A DNA stretch of 18,464 nucleotides from Bacteroidetes bacterium UBA2364 (GTDB taxonomy: Bacteria; Bacteroidota; Rhodothermia; Rhodothermales; UBA2364), in assembly GCA_002344075.1 (NCBI GenBank), contig DDTM01000107.1, forward strand, positions 1-18,464, in the 5' to 3' direction. A model generated the notes under the pieces. It was not told where the DNA came from. It did not search any database and saw nothing but the letters and a program-made list of their open reading frames with translations. Shown one piece after another: positions 1-8,743 of the stretch; positions within the stretch are counted from its first letter, which is position 1; the number at the start of each line of letters is the position of its first letter. The position numbers were made by a program, and so were the translations under genes.

Positions 1-42
1 TTGAAAATGTCCAGTAGTATGGTAGTTATCATATGGCAGCAT
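1..42 (-). CDS. Possible 5' end of next gene (partial, unknown product)
   Basis: The stop of the ATP-grasp gene (TGA, 44-42) overlaps an ATG at 42-40 by one base, a TGATG junction typical of translational coupling. The frame stays open to the window edge and gives 14 residues beginning MLPYDNYH. A second ATG at 32-30, in another frame, gives MITTILLDIF, which loosely resembles the start of HAD-type hydrolases. No Shine-Dalgarno separates the two choices. I favour the overlapping start because the same arrangement occurs at another junction in this operon (14195). The product cannot be identified from so little sequence. Confidence 0.35.
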   Translation of the reverse strand, partial: MLPYDNYHTTGHFQ

Positions 43-1202
43 CAGGCATACAGTTTAGAAAATAATTTTCTGATTTTGTGTGGATTCAAAACAGAATACA
101 ATAGAAATCGAAAAGCACGCAACTTTTTCGAATAACTATAATTAATATAACATGTATTTAATGTATCAAATTCCCAAAAACCTAATATCTTTGATTTACT
201 AAAATAATTTAACAAATCAAACGGAAAAAACCATCGGATATACTTTGTGTTTTCCGGCTTTGCAGGGTTGTGTGGGATGCCCAAGCATAAGCGAATATAG
301 TTATTCAGGAAATTTGCACCTATGAATTCAGACAACATGATGGATCCCCAAAATCGGGGATTAATTTCAATCAGCCTATAAGATTCCCTCAGATTGGGAT
401 CGGAGCCGGCCTGCATAAACTCTAGCATCGCAACGCCAGACCAGTTCAAAGCCCCCAAAATCTGCGCACCAAGCTGTTCTAACACACTTCGGTTTTCGCT
501 TTCCGAGAAAACCGTTACGCCGCCTTTGATCGGATACGTTCGCCGTCTTTTATGCCCATAATATCCCAGAACCCGGCCTTGATCCATGAGAAAAAATGCT
601 CCAAAAACCTGATTGGTGTTACCAATTTTTTCCTGAATCAGGTACGTATCGGGATTGAGCAGTTTTTTAATCTGATCAAGGTCTTCTGGCCGATCAACAT
701 GAAGAATTCCGGCCGAGCCAGACCCATGTTTAGGTTTAACAATTAAGGGGAAAAAATTCTCGGCGAACTGATCCAGTTCTTTGAAGGATACAGGTCGAGG
801 AACTGGAAATCCATGCGCCAAGCAATAGGATTCCAATGCCTTCTTGTCCCTCGCCAGATTAAATTGATCTTGTGGTGGGAGCAGATAACGTATGTTGGTG
901 TTTGGTTGTGCTGTAATATACTTATATAATAGCAACGTCGTATCTTCCTCGACTGGCAAATACACCAAACCTTCATACTTATTTTCCAGTAGTTGCAAAT
1001 CCGCTGTAAAAACAGTAAGGTCAGATTTACGCAAGCGCTCTATTTTTTGCCCGTAAACAAAGGGCAGTGCAAAACCCGTATCAACATCCGACGTTAAGAC
1101 GCAGATATATTGGTCGGCATAACACGTTTGAAGGATATTAACCACATCAAACGCCTTCCGAAGATGGGCATCCGTAATGAGCACGTATGCTTTTTTATCC
1201 AC
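42..1202 (-). CDS. ATP-grasp domain ligase (carbamoyl-phosphate-synthase-like)
   Basis: This is a probable ATP-grasp ligase of 386 residues, a fold that activates a carboxylate with ATP and joins it to an amine or other nucleophile. The glycine-rich ATP-binding loop is at about residues 156-163 (KPKHGSGS). The acidic Mg-ATP motif is at 279-283 (EINPR). The N-terminal pre-ATP-grasp Rossmann-like part contains LITDAH near residue 8. The start is a GTG at 1202-1200 that overlaps the stop of the upstream glycosyltransferase by 8 bases. No Shine-Dalgarno is seen, so coupling to the upstream gene is likely. CarB-like ATP-grasp proteins are common in capsule and O-antigen loci, where they may attach an amino acid or other acyl group to a sugar. 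The substrate here is unknown. The 3' third of the gene is more AT-rich than its 5' part. Confidence 0.85.
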   Translation of the reverse strand: MDKKAYVLITDAHLRKAFDVVNILQTCYADQYICVLTSDVDTGFALPFVYGQKIERLRKSDLTVFTADLQLLENKYEGLVYLPVEEDTTLLLYKYITAQPNTNIRYLLPPQDQFNLARDKKALESYCLAHGFPVPRPVSFKELDQFAENFFPLIVKPKHGSGSAGILHVDRPEDLDQIKKLLNPDTYLIQEKIGNTNQVFGAFFLMDQGRVLGYYGHKRRRTYPIKGGVTVFSESENRSVLEQLGAQILGALNWSGVAMLEFMQAGSDPNLRESYRLIEINPRFWGSIMLSEFIGANFLNNYIRLCLGIPHNPAKPENTKYIRWFFPFDLLNYFSKSKILGFWEFDTLNTCYINYSYSKKLRAFRFLLYSVLNPHKIRKLFSKLYA

Positions 1203-2430
1203 GCTTTTGGGTGGTTAATCCAGATAAAAACGCCAGCATTTTTTCCGCCAAACGATTGCGGTCAAAATCCTCTGCCAATTGCTCCAAACCGTTCTGGTAT
1301 TGGTTTAAATCCTTGTTTTTCCACATCGTATAAAATGCACCCACTTTCTCAACAAAATCTTCTGCACCATCCGGCTCGAAGCAAAGCCCGGCCGGATAAC
1401 GTTCGATGATGTTCTTGGACTCTCCTAATACCCCCAATAAAATCGGTTTACCCATGGCTGCCAATTCAAAAATTTTGGACGGAATCACTTTCAGATACGC
1501 ATCTACTTTTTTGAGTGGCACCAGTCCAATGTCAAACAAAGAAACATAGCGGGGAACCTGTTCTTTGGGAACGGGTGGCAGGAGGGTCAGGTTTTGCAGT
1601 TTCAGTTCTTCGCGGCGAAGGGTCAGGTGCTCTCGCATTGCACCATCTCCCATGATAAGAAAATGTACATGCGGATAACGTTCGGAGATGGTTGGGAACT
1701 GCTCAATCAGAAAATCCAGATTATGGCTGATACCCAACGTTCCGGCATATCCGATCACCAGTTTTCCTTCCAGATTCAGGCTTTTTTGAAGTGACTCGTC
1801 TTTGGGCGCGGGCCGAAACAAAGCACGGTTAGACCCATTGTAAATAACGGAAGTTTTAGATGGAGTAATCCTCGCGCGTTCAATAATGTTTTGCTGAAAG
1901 CTTTCGGTAAGCGCCACAATACCATCGGCATGACGGTACAGAAATTTTTCGATGCGCTCCAAGACCTTAAAGACTAAGCTCTCATGTTTCAGAAAAATAA
2001 TGCCTTCCGGCCACATATCCCGCACCTCAAACACCCAAGGACGTCGCCGAAACCACGACAAGCCGATCCCTGCAAACGTGGTAAAGAACTGCGGAGACGT
2101 TGCCACGATCACATCCGGGCGCTTTTGAAATAGCCCTGCCCAAAAAGCCGTCCATGCAAAGCTTAAATGATCCAACACACGCAGCAAAAAACCTTCGTTC
2201 GCCACGATAAAACTCCAGACGCGCACCACCCGAATGCCTTCGATTTCTTCTACCTGATACAGCCGGTTTTTATATCCTTCGTACAAACGCCCTTGTGGAA
2301 AATTGGGTTGGCAGGTGATCACGGTTACTTCTGCGCCTTGCTGAATCCACATTTTGCAATGCTCGAACGTGCGCGTTGCCGGGGCATTGACTTCTGGCGG
2401 AAAGTTATCGGTGATGAATAAAATGCGCAT
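1195..2430 (-). CDS. Glycosyltransferase family 4, WbuB-like
   Basis: This is a GT-B fold glycosyltransferase of 411 residues, close in motif pattern to the WbuB group, which adds N-acetyl-fucosamine-type residues in O-antigen synthesis. The N-terminal acceptor domain begins ITDNFPPE (6-13) and has ITCQPNFP (38-45) and the group's RDMWPE block (137-142). The C-terminal nucleotide-sugar domain has GYAGTLG (227-233), MGDG (260-263) and PSKIFE (317-322). E322 in that block is the likely equivalent of the conserved glutamate. It should act on the inner membrane's cytoplasmic face. The ATG at 2430 lies 15 bases after the heparinase-like gene's stop, with no clear Shine-Dalgarno. Neighbouring WecB and the two-domain dehydrogenase fit an amino-sugar donor. 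The exact sugar is inferred, not shown. Confidence 0.9.
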   Translation of the reverse strand: MRILFITDNFPPEVNAPATRTFEHCKMWIQQGAEVTVITCQPNFPQGRLYEGYKNRLYQVEEIEGIRVVRVWSFIVANEGFLLRVLDHLSFAWTAFWAGLFQKRPDVIVATSPQFFTTFAGIGLSWFRRRPWVFEVRDMWPEGIIFLKHESLVFKVLERIEKFLYRHADGIVALTESFQQNIIERARITPSKTSVIYNGSNRALFRPAPKDESLQKSLNLEGKLVIGYAGTLGISHNLDFLIEQFPTISERYPHVHFLIMGDGAMREHLTLRREELKLQNLTLLPPVPKEQVPRYVSLFDIGLVPLKKVDAYLKVIPSKIFELAAMGKPILLGVLGESKNIIERYPAGLCFEPDGAEDFVEKVGAFYTMWKNKDLNQYQNGLEQLAEDFDRNRLAEKMLAFLSGLTTQKRG

Positions 2431-2445
2431 GAGGGATGAAAAGGG

Positions 2446-4062
2446 CTATTTTGTGGTCGAAATGCGGGTCATTAAACGATTTTCAAATGTTATGACCGCT
2501 TTCACGGCATCGGTTGTAAACTGATTATACCCCATTGGGAGGTCATAAGACATGAGTTCCACATGCGATGCACCTTCCACTTGGATGGTGGCCAAAACAC
2601 TATGCAAGGTTTGTCCTTCTAAACGGATTTCCACGCCAGCAGCAAAATGAAGATGGGCATATGCAGGTTCGTTTGAAGCAACGGAAACCGCATCTTCAAT
2701 CACCAACGCCCCCCCTTCACGGGAAAACGTTCGCTGATGCGTTCCACCGATGTGAGCATATCCGTTGTGTTCAGCCCGAAGCCGAAAGCCTTGGGTGGGT
2801 GAATCCGGCTGCTCTTCTAAAATCCGGACGTAAGCCCGGCGTCCTACCCGAAATCCGCCCCACACCTCACTTTGTTCTTGTGTTCCAACTTGAACGGTAT
2901 TATGTGCCGAGGTGGATCGTTCGGACTGTCTGCGGGCATTTTTTTCATACGTCGAGATGCCCGTGTCCACGACGAAGGGTTGCTGCACCACGCTCAGTAC
3001 AAACGAAAACGTATCGGCGTGGGCGTGTCCAGGAATATAGTCCGGTCCGACGTCTCCCACATCTGCCATCAACGAAAACGCGTCCCAATCCATCCGCCGG
3101 TACCCACTTTCGCCCAGCGGCATGATGCGCGGCTCCACGCCAAGGCGGCGGGCATACGCGAGCAACGTCCGTGGCACAGGGGCAATTTCCGGCGCAGCAT
3201 CTGCCCAATACGGATACTGCCCGTCCGGAAAGGTCATGTTCATTAACCAGCCCAGCATCAGCGCAGCCTTTTCGGCAAAACGATCTTCCCAGTCTGCACA
3301 AGGCTGAAAAACCGCTGTGTTGTGCATCGCCAGATTCAAACAATCCAGCACCCGATACAACATGATGCTGTGATACATGGGCGAGCGCTCAAAATGTGCG
3401 CCATCCGCCATGGTCTGCTCGGTTAATTCGGGTTTCAGGATCGCTTCTGCCTTCCGAAGCAATGGTAAATCCTGAAAATACACGGCGGCGAACCACAGTC
3501 CGAAGCCGTTTTCGAGCAAATGATTACCGAGCAGATGATATTCGAGATGGTCCGCCAACGTTTGCGCCTGTACATACAACGAGCGGTCAATTTCTGCATC
3601 TTGAATTTGATGCTGACGCAAAAACCGGATCCAGAAGATGATCCGCAATGACGTCGGATACGGTTCCGGTGCGGTTTTGAGCTGCGGATATTTCTGGATA
3701 AACGCGCGGATGATGGCTAAACCTTGTGCTGGAGAAACCTGCGGCTGCGCCAGAAACTCGAAGTAACAAAGGTTGTACGTCCAGAGTTTTCCGAATGCCG
3801 CAAATTCCCAGTCTATCTGCGCTGGCGTACCAAAATCATGGGCAAGATTCAGGAAGCGGAATCCGCCTTCACGATCCCAATTTTCGTAGGCTGAAACCGA
3901 TTCGGCGAACTGAATGGGGGCAGCTTCTCCATCCCACGTCGGGTACTGAACCGGGCGGATACGCCTCCACCGACGCCGCAAAAGGTAATATAAACGATAC
4001 TGAACCTGCTCACGACGCAAATGTTTTAAGGTTCGGTAGTATAATCCAGCCTTACGCAACAT
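2446..4062 (-). CDS. Heparinase II/III-like (alginate lyase superfamily) protein
   Basis: This 538-residue protein belongs to the heparinase II/III family, whose characterised members cleave uronic-acid polysaccharides by beta-elimination. The all-alpha N-terminal domain contains GNHLLENG (179-186) and the DGAHFERSPMYH block (220-231). The C-terminal beta-rich domain contains GHAHAD (345-350), VDTGIST (365-371) and SAHNTV (385-390). The conserved Asn/His and Tyr/His positions therefore look intact. No signal peptide is visible: the N-terminus is basic (residues 1-35) without a hydrophobic stretch. Such leaderless members are frequent next to WecB and two-domain dehydrogenases in exopolysaccharide loci, where their role is not settled. 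Its ATG overlaps the stop of the two-domain dehydrogenase gene by 11 bases, so the two are probably co-translated. Confidence 0.9.
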   Translation of the reverse strand: MLRKAGLYYRTLKHLRREQVQYRLYYLLRRRWRRIRPVQYPTWDGEAAPIQFAESVSAYENWDREGGFRFLNLAHDFGTPAQIDWEFAAFGKLWTYNLCYFEFLAQPQVSPAQGLAIIRAFIQKYPQLKTAPEPYPTSLRIIFWIRFLRQHQIQDAEIDRSLYVQAQTLADHLEYHLLGNHLLENGFGLWFAAVYFQDLPLLRKAEAILKPELTEQTMADGAHFERSPMYHSIMLYRVLDCLNLAMHNTAVFQPCADWEDRFAEKAALMLGWLMNMTFPDGQYPYWADAAPEIAPVPRTLLAYARRLGVEPRIMPLGESGYRRMDWDAFSLMADVGDVGPDYIPGHAHADTFSFVLSVVQQPFVVDTGISTYEKNARRQSERSTSAHNTVQVGTQEQSEVWGGFRVGRRAYVRILEEQPDSPTQGFRLRAEHNGYAHIGGTHQRTFSREGGALVIEDAVSVASNEPAYAHLHFAAGVEIRLEGQTLHSVLATIQVEGASHVELMSYDLPMGYNQFTTDAVKAVITFENRLMTRISTTK

Positions 4063-6169
4063 CTACCCAATTCCCGGTTTTGAGCGACTCGATGGCGGCA
4101 ATAACGGCACGCGAAGTGTTCATGATTTCTACGAAAGGAATGGTGGCTTCGCCGCCCGTGCGGAGCCGCTCCACAAAAAGTTTAAACTGCGCTTCGTGCC
4201 CTTTGTCCTGCGCTTTTTTAAGTCCTTTACTTTTAAACCCGAAATACTCGGATTTCCGGAAATTGTCCACAATAATCGTTTTACCACTGCCAAAAATTTC
4301 GATGCGTTCTTTGGAATAGGCTTTAGAACCATTGGCAAAATAATTGATCACACCTTGCGAGCCGTTCCGGTAGCGGAGGATGATGACCGCGTTATCCGTA
4401 TTTTCGGAGGTATGCGGCCCCAGACCGTTCATCACCACCGATTCCACCGTGCTGCCCGTCAGATACGTCATCAAATCTACGTAATGACAAGCTTCGCCGA
4501 TGATCCGGCCACCACCCACCTGCATATCCTGCGTCCAATGCGAAGCCGGAATTTCGCCCGCATTCATCGTTGCAATGATATTGAGCGGCGTACCTGCATT
4601 ACCCAACTGACGCTTTGCATCCTGAATGAAAGGCGAAAACCGCCGATTAAACCCAACCGTCAACGTTTTCCCGCTTTTGTGATAAGCTTCTTCCACCCGA
4701 TTGAGCGCTTCGGTATGAATGGCAAGCGGCTTTTCAACAAAAACGTGTTTGCCCGCCTGCAACGCTTCAATCACTTGATCCGCGTGCTGGTTATGGCGCG
4801 TGGTAATGAGGACAGCAGCCACCGCATCGTCTTCCAGCATATCCTGATACCGTGTGGTAGAGTGCCGGATGTTGTATTTTTTGGCTAAGATGGTGCCAGA
4901 TAAACCCTTGGACGATGCGATGTATTGGAGATTCGCCTCGATTTTGGACAAGGTCGGGACGATGACCGCGCCTGTAAAATTCCCTGCACCGATAATCCCG
5001 ATGCCATCGCCGCCCGTTTTTTCCATGCTCGCCGAAACCGCAACACGTGTTTGCTGAACGTCCACATTTCCGGTGTAACGCATGATGGAAGCGATGGAAC
5101 GGCTATTTTTCATGTCACCATAAATTTTGCCATATTCCTCCAAATCCACCACTTCGGTAATGAGCGGTTCCACGTGCAGGCGTTTTGCCGCCAATGCATT
5201 GAGAATCGCCTCAAAGTTCCGTTTTTCCGTCCAGCGTACAAATCCAATCGGGTAATCCTGCCCTTTTTGTTCGTATGCATCGTCGTAACGCCCAGGCCCA
5301 TAACTGCACGAAACTTGGAAGGAAAGCTCTTTTTCGTAAAACTCAGCCCGCTGAATGTCTAACCCAACCACGCCCACCAGCACAATCCGCCCACGCTTAC
5401 GACTCATTTGTGCCGCTTGAGAAATCACGTCGTTTGAACTGGTAGAGGCTGTAATGAGTACGCCATCCGCCCCGATTTGGCGCGTCAGATTCATCACCGT
5501 ACCCACCGAATCCGTCGTACCGGCATTAAACGCCTGAATGCCCCAAGATTGGGCTAAGGCTACTTTTTGATCATCAAAATCGAACCCAATCACGTTGCAG
5601 CCATTCGCCTGAAGTAGTTGCGCCGCCAAAAGCCCGATCAGCCCCAATCCGACGACGACAATATGTTCCCCAAACGTGGGGTTAATCAGCCGAATGCCCT
5701 GAAGCCCAATTGCGCCAATGACCGTAAAACTGGCTTCTTCGTAGCTCACGCCATCCGGAATGGCCGCCACTAAGTTTTGCGGCACACAAACCACTTCCGC
5801 ATGATGCCCGTTGGAAACCACACGATCACCCACGCGAAACTCGGAAACGCCTTCGCCAACCGCAATCACTTCGCCCGCATTGCAATACCCCAAAGGCAGC
5901 GGCTCACCGAGCTTACGAAAAACGGCTTCCAGTGTAGGGCGTAAACCATCCGTCTTGATTTTGTTTAAAACCTGCTTCACCCGATCCGGTTGTTGACGGG
6001 CTTTGTCAATATAGCTGGCTTTTCCGAACTCCACCAACATACGTTCTGTGCCCAACGAGACCAACGAACGGTGGGTTTTAATGAGTACGGTTCCGCGTCT
6101 GACCTGCGGCATCGGGACTTCTTCCAGAATGGTTTCTCCCGATTTCAGGTCTTGGATAATCTGTTTCAT
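4052..6169 (-). CDS. Two-domain oxidoreductase: zinc-type alcohol dehydrogenase fused to Gfo/Idh/MocA dehydrogenase
   Basis: This is a fused protein of 705 residues. The N-terminal half is a medium-chain dehydrogenase with a Rossmann motif GLGLIG (174-179) and GVVG near 266-269. The C-terminal half is a Gfo/Idh/MocA oxidoreductase with GIIGAGNF (391-398), the EKP motif (479-481) and GEACHYVDL (558-566), which holds the usual active-site histidine. Both halves should bind NAD(P). The family is common in surface polysaccharide loci beside heparinase-like genes and is thought to modify nucleotide sugars, but no exact reaction is established. I chose the ATG at 6169. The frame stays open upstream to an ATG at 6301, but that extension lies inside the WecB gene and encodes no dehydrogenase-like sequence. 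No clear Shine-Dalgarno precedes 6169. Confidence 0.9.
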   Translation of the reverse strand: MKQIIQDLKSGETILEEVPMPQVRRGTVLIKTHRSLVSLGTERMLVEFGKASYIDKARQQPDRVKQVLNKIKTDGLRPTLEAVFRKLGEPLPLGYCNAGEVIAVGEGVSEFRVGDRVVSNGHHAEVVCVPQNLVAAIPDGVSYEEASFTVIGAIGLQGIRLINPTFGEHIVVVGLGLIGLLAAQLLQANGCNVIGFDFDDQKVALAQSWGIQAFNAGTTDSVGTVMNLTRQIGADGVLITASTSSNDVISQAAQMSRKRGRIVLVGVVGLDIQRAEFYEKELSFQVSCSYGPGRYDDAYEQKGQDYPIGFVRWTEKRNFEAILNALAAKRLHVEPLITEVVDLEEYGKIYGDMKNSRSIASIMRYTGNVDVQQTRVAVSASMEKTGGDGIGIIGAGNFTGAVIVPTLSKIEANLQYIASSKGLSGTILAKKYNIRHSTTRYQDMLEDDAVAAVLITTRHNQHADQVIEALQAGKHVFVEKPLAIHTEALNRVEEAYHKSGKTLTVGFNRRFSPFIQDAKRQLGNAGTPLNIIATMNAGEIPASHWTQDMQVGGGRIIGEACHYVDLMTYLTGSTVESVVMNGLGPHTSENTDNAVIILRYRNGSQGVINYFANGSKAYSKERIEIFGSGKTIIVDNFRKSEYFGFKSKGLKKAQDKGHEAQFKLFVERLRTGGEATIPFVEIMNTSRAVIAAIESLKTGNWVDVA

Positions 6170-6201
6170 AGCACTAAAAACAAGTACCGCCCGGCAAAGC
6201 G

Positions 6202-7308
6202 TCAGGCGGTTTTGGGAATTTGATAAAGGTTGATCAGATGGCGAATGATCCGCGCGGCCGCTTTCCCGTCCCAACGTTTCGGGATCTCGCCTTTTTTCCA
6301 TTGCCCTGCAAAAAGCATTTCCATTGCGGGCCGGATGGCTTTCGGATCCGTACCGATTAGCTCATTTGTGCCCACGGTTACGGTTTCCGGGCGCTCGGTA
6401 TTGTCTCGTAACGTGATGCACGGCACACCCATCACGGTGGTTTCTTCGGTGATGCCGCCAGAATCTGTGATGACACATCGGGCATGTTCCACCAAATAAT
6501 TAAACTCCAGATAACTCATAGGTTCGGCCGTAAAGAGGTTATCGGCGCGGATACCAAGCTCTTGGAAGATTTTTGCAGTGCGCGGATGTACTGGAAAAAC
6601 AATAGGTAAACCCTGGGCATGAGACGTAATTTCGGCAATGAGTGAGCGTAGTTTTTCCGCCTGATCCACATTGGCGGGGCGATGCAGCGTCATCACCAAA
6701 TATTGCTGATCCTGCAAACCGAGTTGCGCCCAAATAGGTGGCTTAAAAAAGCGCGAACGATGCTTGTGCAAAGTGTCAATCATCGTATTGCCCACAAAGA
6801 AAATCTGATTGCGGGGCGTTCCCGCTTTTCGCAAATGGCGATTCGCAACGTCGGAGGTGGTGAAGAAATAGTCCGCCAGTACATCAGTCACCATACGGTT
6901 AATTTCTTCCGGCATAGACAAGTCGAAGGAGCGTAAACCCGCTTCTACGTGTGCCACTTTCACGCTTAGTTTTTTGGCGGCGATGGAGCAAGCCATCGTG
7001 GACGTCACGTCCCCCACCACCAAGCACAAATCGGGTTTATGATCCAGCAACACTTTTTCATACCGCACCATAATGTTAGCGGTTTGCTCCGCCTGCGTTC
7101 CCCCTCCCGCTTCGAGGTTTAGGTCTGGCATCGGAATCTGGAGCTGCTCAAAGAAATTATCGCTCATATTCCGGTCGTAGTGCTGCCCGGTATGAATCAG
7201 CCGATAGTGAATATCGTACCCTTTCTGGTTTGCTTTTTGAATCGCCTCGATGATCGGCGCGACTTTCATAAAATTGGGGCGTGCCCCGGCGATGATGTCA
7301 ATTAGCAT
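6202..7308 (-). CDS. wecB: UDP-N-acetylglucosamine 2-epimerase (non-hydrolysing)
   Basis: This enzyme of 368 residues interconverts UDP-GlcNAc and UDP-ManNAc in the cytoplasm and supplies precursors for ManNAc-derived sugars. Family landmarks are AGARPNFMK (7-15), HTGQHYD (39-45), VVGDVTST (97-104), HVEAGLRS (120-127), MPEE (132-135), LHRPANVD (208-215) and DSGGITEE near residue 280. The likely catalytic or UDP-contact residues D100, E122, the MPEE glutamates and H209 are all present, so the enzyme looks intact. Length matches the family. The ATG at 7308 follows a 66-base spacer after the PaaK-like gene. An AGGAAA sits about 14 bases upstream, which is further than ideal. No WecC (UDP-ManNAc dehydrogenase) is in the window. 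The next gene's fused dehydrogenase may use its product or a derivative. Confidence 0.95.
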   Translation of the reverse strand: MLIDIIAGARPNFMKVAPIIEAIQKANQKGYDIHYRLIHTGQHYDRNMSDNFFEQLQIPMPDLNLEAGGGTQAEQTANIMVRYEKVLLDHKPDLCLVVGDVTSTMACSIAAKKLSVKVAHVEAGLRSFDLSMPEEINRMVTDVLADYFFTTSDVANRHLRKAGTPRNQIFFVGNTMIDTLHKHRSRFFKPPIWAQLGLQDQQYLVMTLHRPANVDQAEKLRSLIAEITSHAQGLPIVFPVHPRTAKIFQELGIRADNLFTAEPMSYLEFNYLVEHARCVITDSGGITEETTVMGVPCITLRDNTERPETVTVGTNELIGTDPKAIRPAMEMLFAGQWKKGEIPKRWDGKAAARIIRHLINLYQIPKTA

Positions 7309-7374
7309 GAAATTTCAGATTTCCTATAAATCCAAGGAGACCTCAAAAGGCTACATATTGAATATATAGGAATT

Positions 7375-8742
7375 TTATTTAATATTAGATTCCACAAATT
7401 TTAATTTTCCAGATTTTGTTCTCGGGAGTTGATCTAAATACGCAAATTCCAAGTGAATATCGCCTCCAACGCGCGAAACAAATTCCCGAAGCAACATTTT
7501 TTCGTCCTCATCACGATAGCCTTCGCGTTTTACAATTTCAACCCGTGCATTGGTAACAGAATTTTGCACAATCCGTGCCTCTTTGATGTTAATCATATCT
7601 TTAAAAATATGATCTAATCTTCCAATTTTCACACCATTAGGCAAAACCAAGTAATCCTCTTGCCGGCCATCTATGCGGGCAACAATCCGTCCTGCACGCC
7701 CACAGGCGCAAGATTGATTAGGCGTCAGAATGGCAACATCATTGGTATCGTACCGCAACAACGGAAAGGCCGTATTATTCCAATTCGTTCCAATGATTCT
7801 GTGCGCGCCCTCTAATCCTTCAATGGGGTCAAACTCAACCAAAGAAAAATCTTCATCCACATGCAAGCGTCCTTCAGGGCACATGGAAATATTAGCAACC
7901 CCTTCAGCCAATCCGTAATGTTGTTTAGGCTTTACGCCAAATGCTTTTTCGATGATGGAAATTTGCGTATCTAATAAATTTTCCGCCCCTGTTGTAATGG
8001 ACTGTACAAAATCAAACTGTCCAATTCGCTGCGAATCAATAACATAATTTGCCAACAAACTGATATAAGATGGGTAGCCATGAATCCATGGTAATCGTCT
8101 TCTCTGTATATCATCCAAATATTGACGAGCTGTTTTTTCTGACAAATGATATAAACTATACATCACTTGTCGTGCAGGTTTATTGACACGCCAATAAGGT
8201 GTAATATCTTGTTGGATTGGTACAATAGATCGCCCACCCAAATACGTACACCATGTATGTTTATCAATGTTATTCCAGTTACGATAACGCCACCAAATAG
8301 CCCATTGGAGTTGCTCAGAATAATGTGTTTCTGGGAAAACAAGTCCTCCTCCTGTTGTTCCACTTGTGTGCCGAGAAATCGTTTCTTCTGACACAGGGTT
8401 TATGATACTGAGTCTATTTTTCTGAACTTCTGACTTATTCAGTATCGGCAATTTAGACAATACTTCAAACGGGGAATCTTGTACCAGATCAATTCCATAT
8501 TTCAAAAACTGATCTGACCAGTAAGAATTTTTGCAAATCGAACTGAAAAAATCTTTTAGTTTTTGTTCTTGCCATTTATGCAATTGTGGTTCAGTCCAAA
8601 AAGTCCTCTCTTGTGCAGATTTTAGTAGCGAATTATACGCTCCATCGTAGCGCCGTCTGTTTATTTTCCAACCTTCGGCATGAATAGCCATATTTTGAAG
8701 AAAAACAGGTAATTTATTGTAGATCTTTTCCTTATTCACCAC
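7375..8742 (-). CDS. PaaK/CapK-type adenylate-forming enzyme (phenylacetate-CoA-ligase-like)
   Basis: This is a member of the ANL adenylating superfamily, PaaK/CapK branch, with 455 residues from the preferred start. It should activate a carboxylate as an acyl-adenylate and may pass it to CoA or another acceptor. Visible motifs are the P-loop HTSGTTGG (125-132), YGLAE (276-280), the core aspartate in RYDTND (330-335), DGR (358-360) and RTKSGKLK (441-448), which contains the C-terminal catalytic lysine region. C288, H294, C345 and C347 could form a metal site. I prefer the GTG at 8742, one base after the DUF362 stop, because a full GGAGG at 8752-8748 sits 5 bases before it. A GTG at 8739 is also possible. 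ATGs at 8754 and 8790 are open but have poorer context. The substrate is unknown. Confidence 0.88.
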   Translation of the reverse strand: MVNKEKIYNKLPVFLQNMAIHAEGWKINRRRYDGAYNSLLKSAQERTFWTEPQLHKWQEQKLKDFFSSICKNSYWSDQFLKYGIDLVQDSPFEVLSKLPILNKSEVQKNRLSIINPVSEETISRHTSGTTGGGLVFPETHYSEQLQWAIWWRYRNWNNIDKHTWCTYLGGRSIVPIQQDITPYWRVNKPARQVMYSLYHLSEKTARQYLDDIQRRRLPWIHGYPSYISLLANYVIDSQRIGQFDFVQSITTGAENLLDTQISIIEKAFGVKPKQHYGLAEGVANISMCPEGRLHVDEDFSLVEFDPIEGLEGAHRIIGTNWNNTAFPLLRYDTNDVAILTPNQSCACGRAGRIVARIDGRQEDYLVLPNGVKIGRLDHIFKDMINIKEARIVQNSVTNARVEIVKREGYRDEDEKMLLREFVSRVGGDIHLEFAYLDQLPRTKSGKLKFVESNIK

Positions 8743-8743
8743 A

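Noticed and set aside
2568..3125. Plus-strand open frame of about 185 codons opposite the heparinase-like gene
   Set aside because: It is antisense to well-conserved heparinase motifs. It has an Arg/Pro/His-rich composition typical of shadow frames.
4196..4888. Long plus-strand open frame of about 230 codons opposite the two-domain dehydrogenase
   Set aside because: It is fully antisense to a gene with clear motifs in a G+C-rich stretch. Its sequence has no recognisable domain or start context.
6170..6215. CCGCC/GGCGG inverted repeat just after the WecB stop, followed by a T-rich stretch
   Set aside because: The stem is only about 5 bp and the T-run is separated from it by several bases, so it is too weak to call a terminator. 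The next gene starts immediately after.
6170..6301. Upstream start (6301) for the two-domain dehydrogenase
   Set aside because: The extra 44 residues lie inside WecB coding sequence and are charged and low in family resemblance. The family N-terminus begins at MKQI (6169).
7309..7374. Possible terminator or promoter in the spacer between the PaaK-like gene and wecB
   Set aside because: No stable stem followed by T-run and no good match to a -35/-10 or TAnnTTTG pattern at proper spacing was found.
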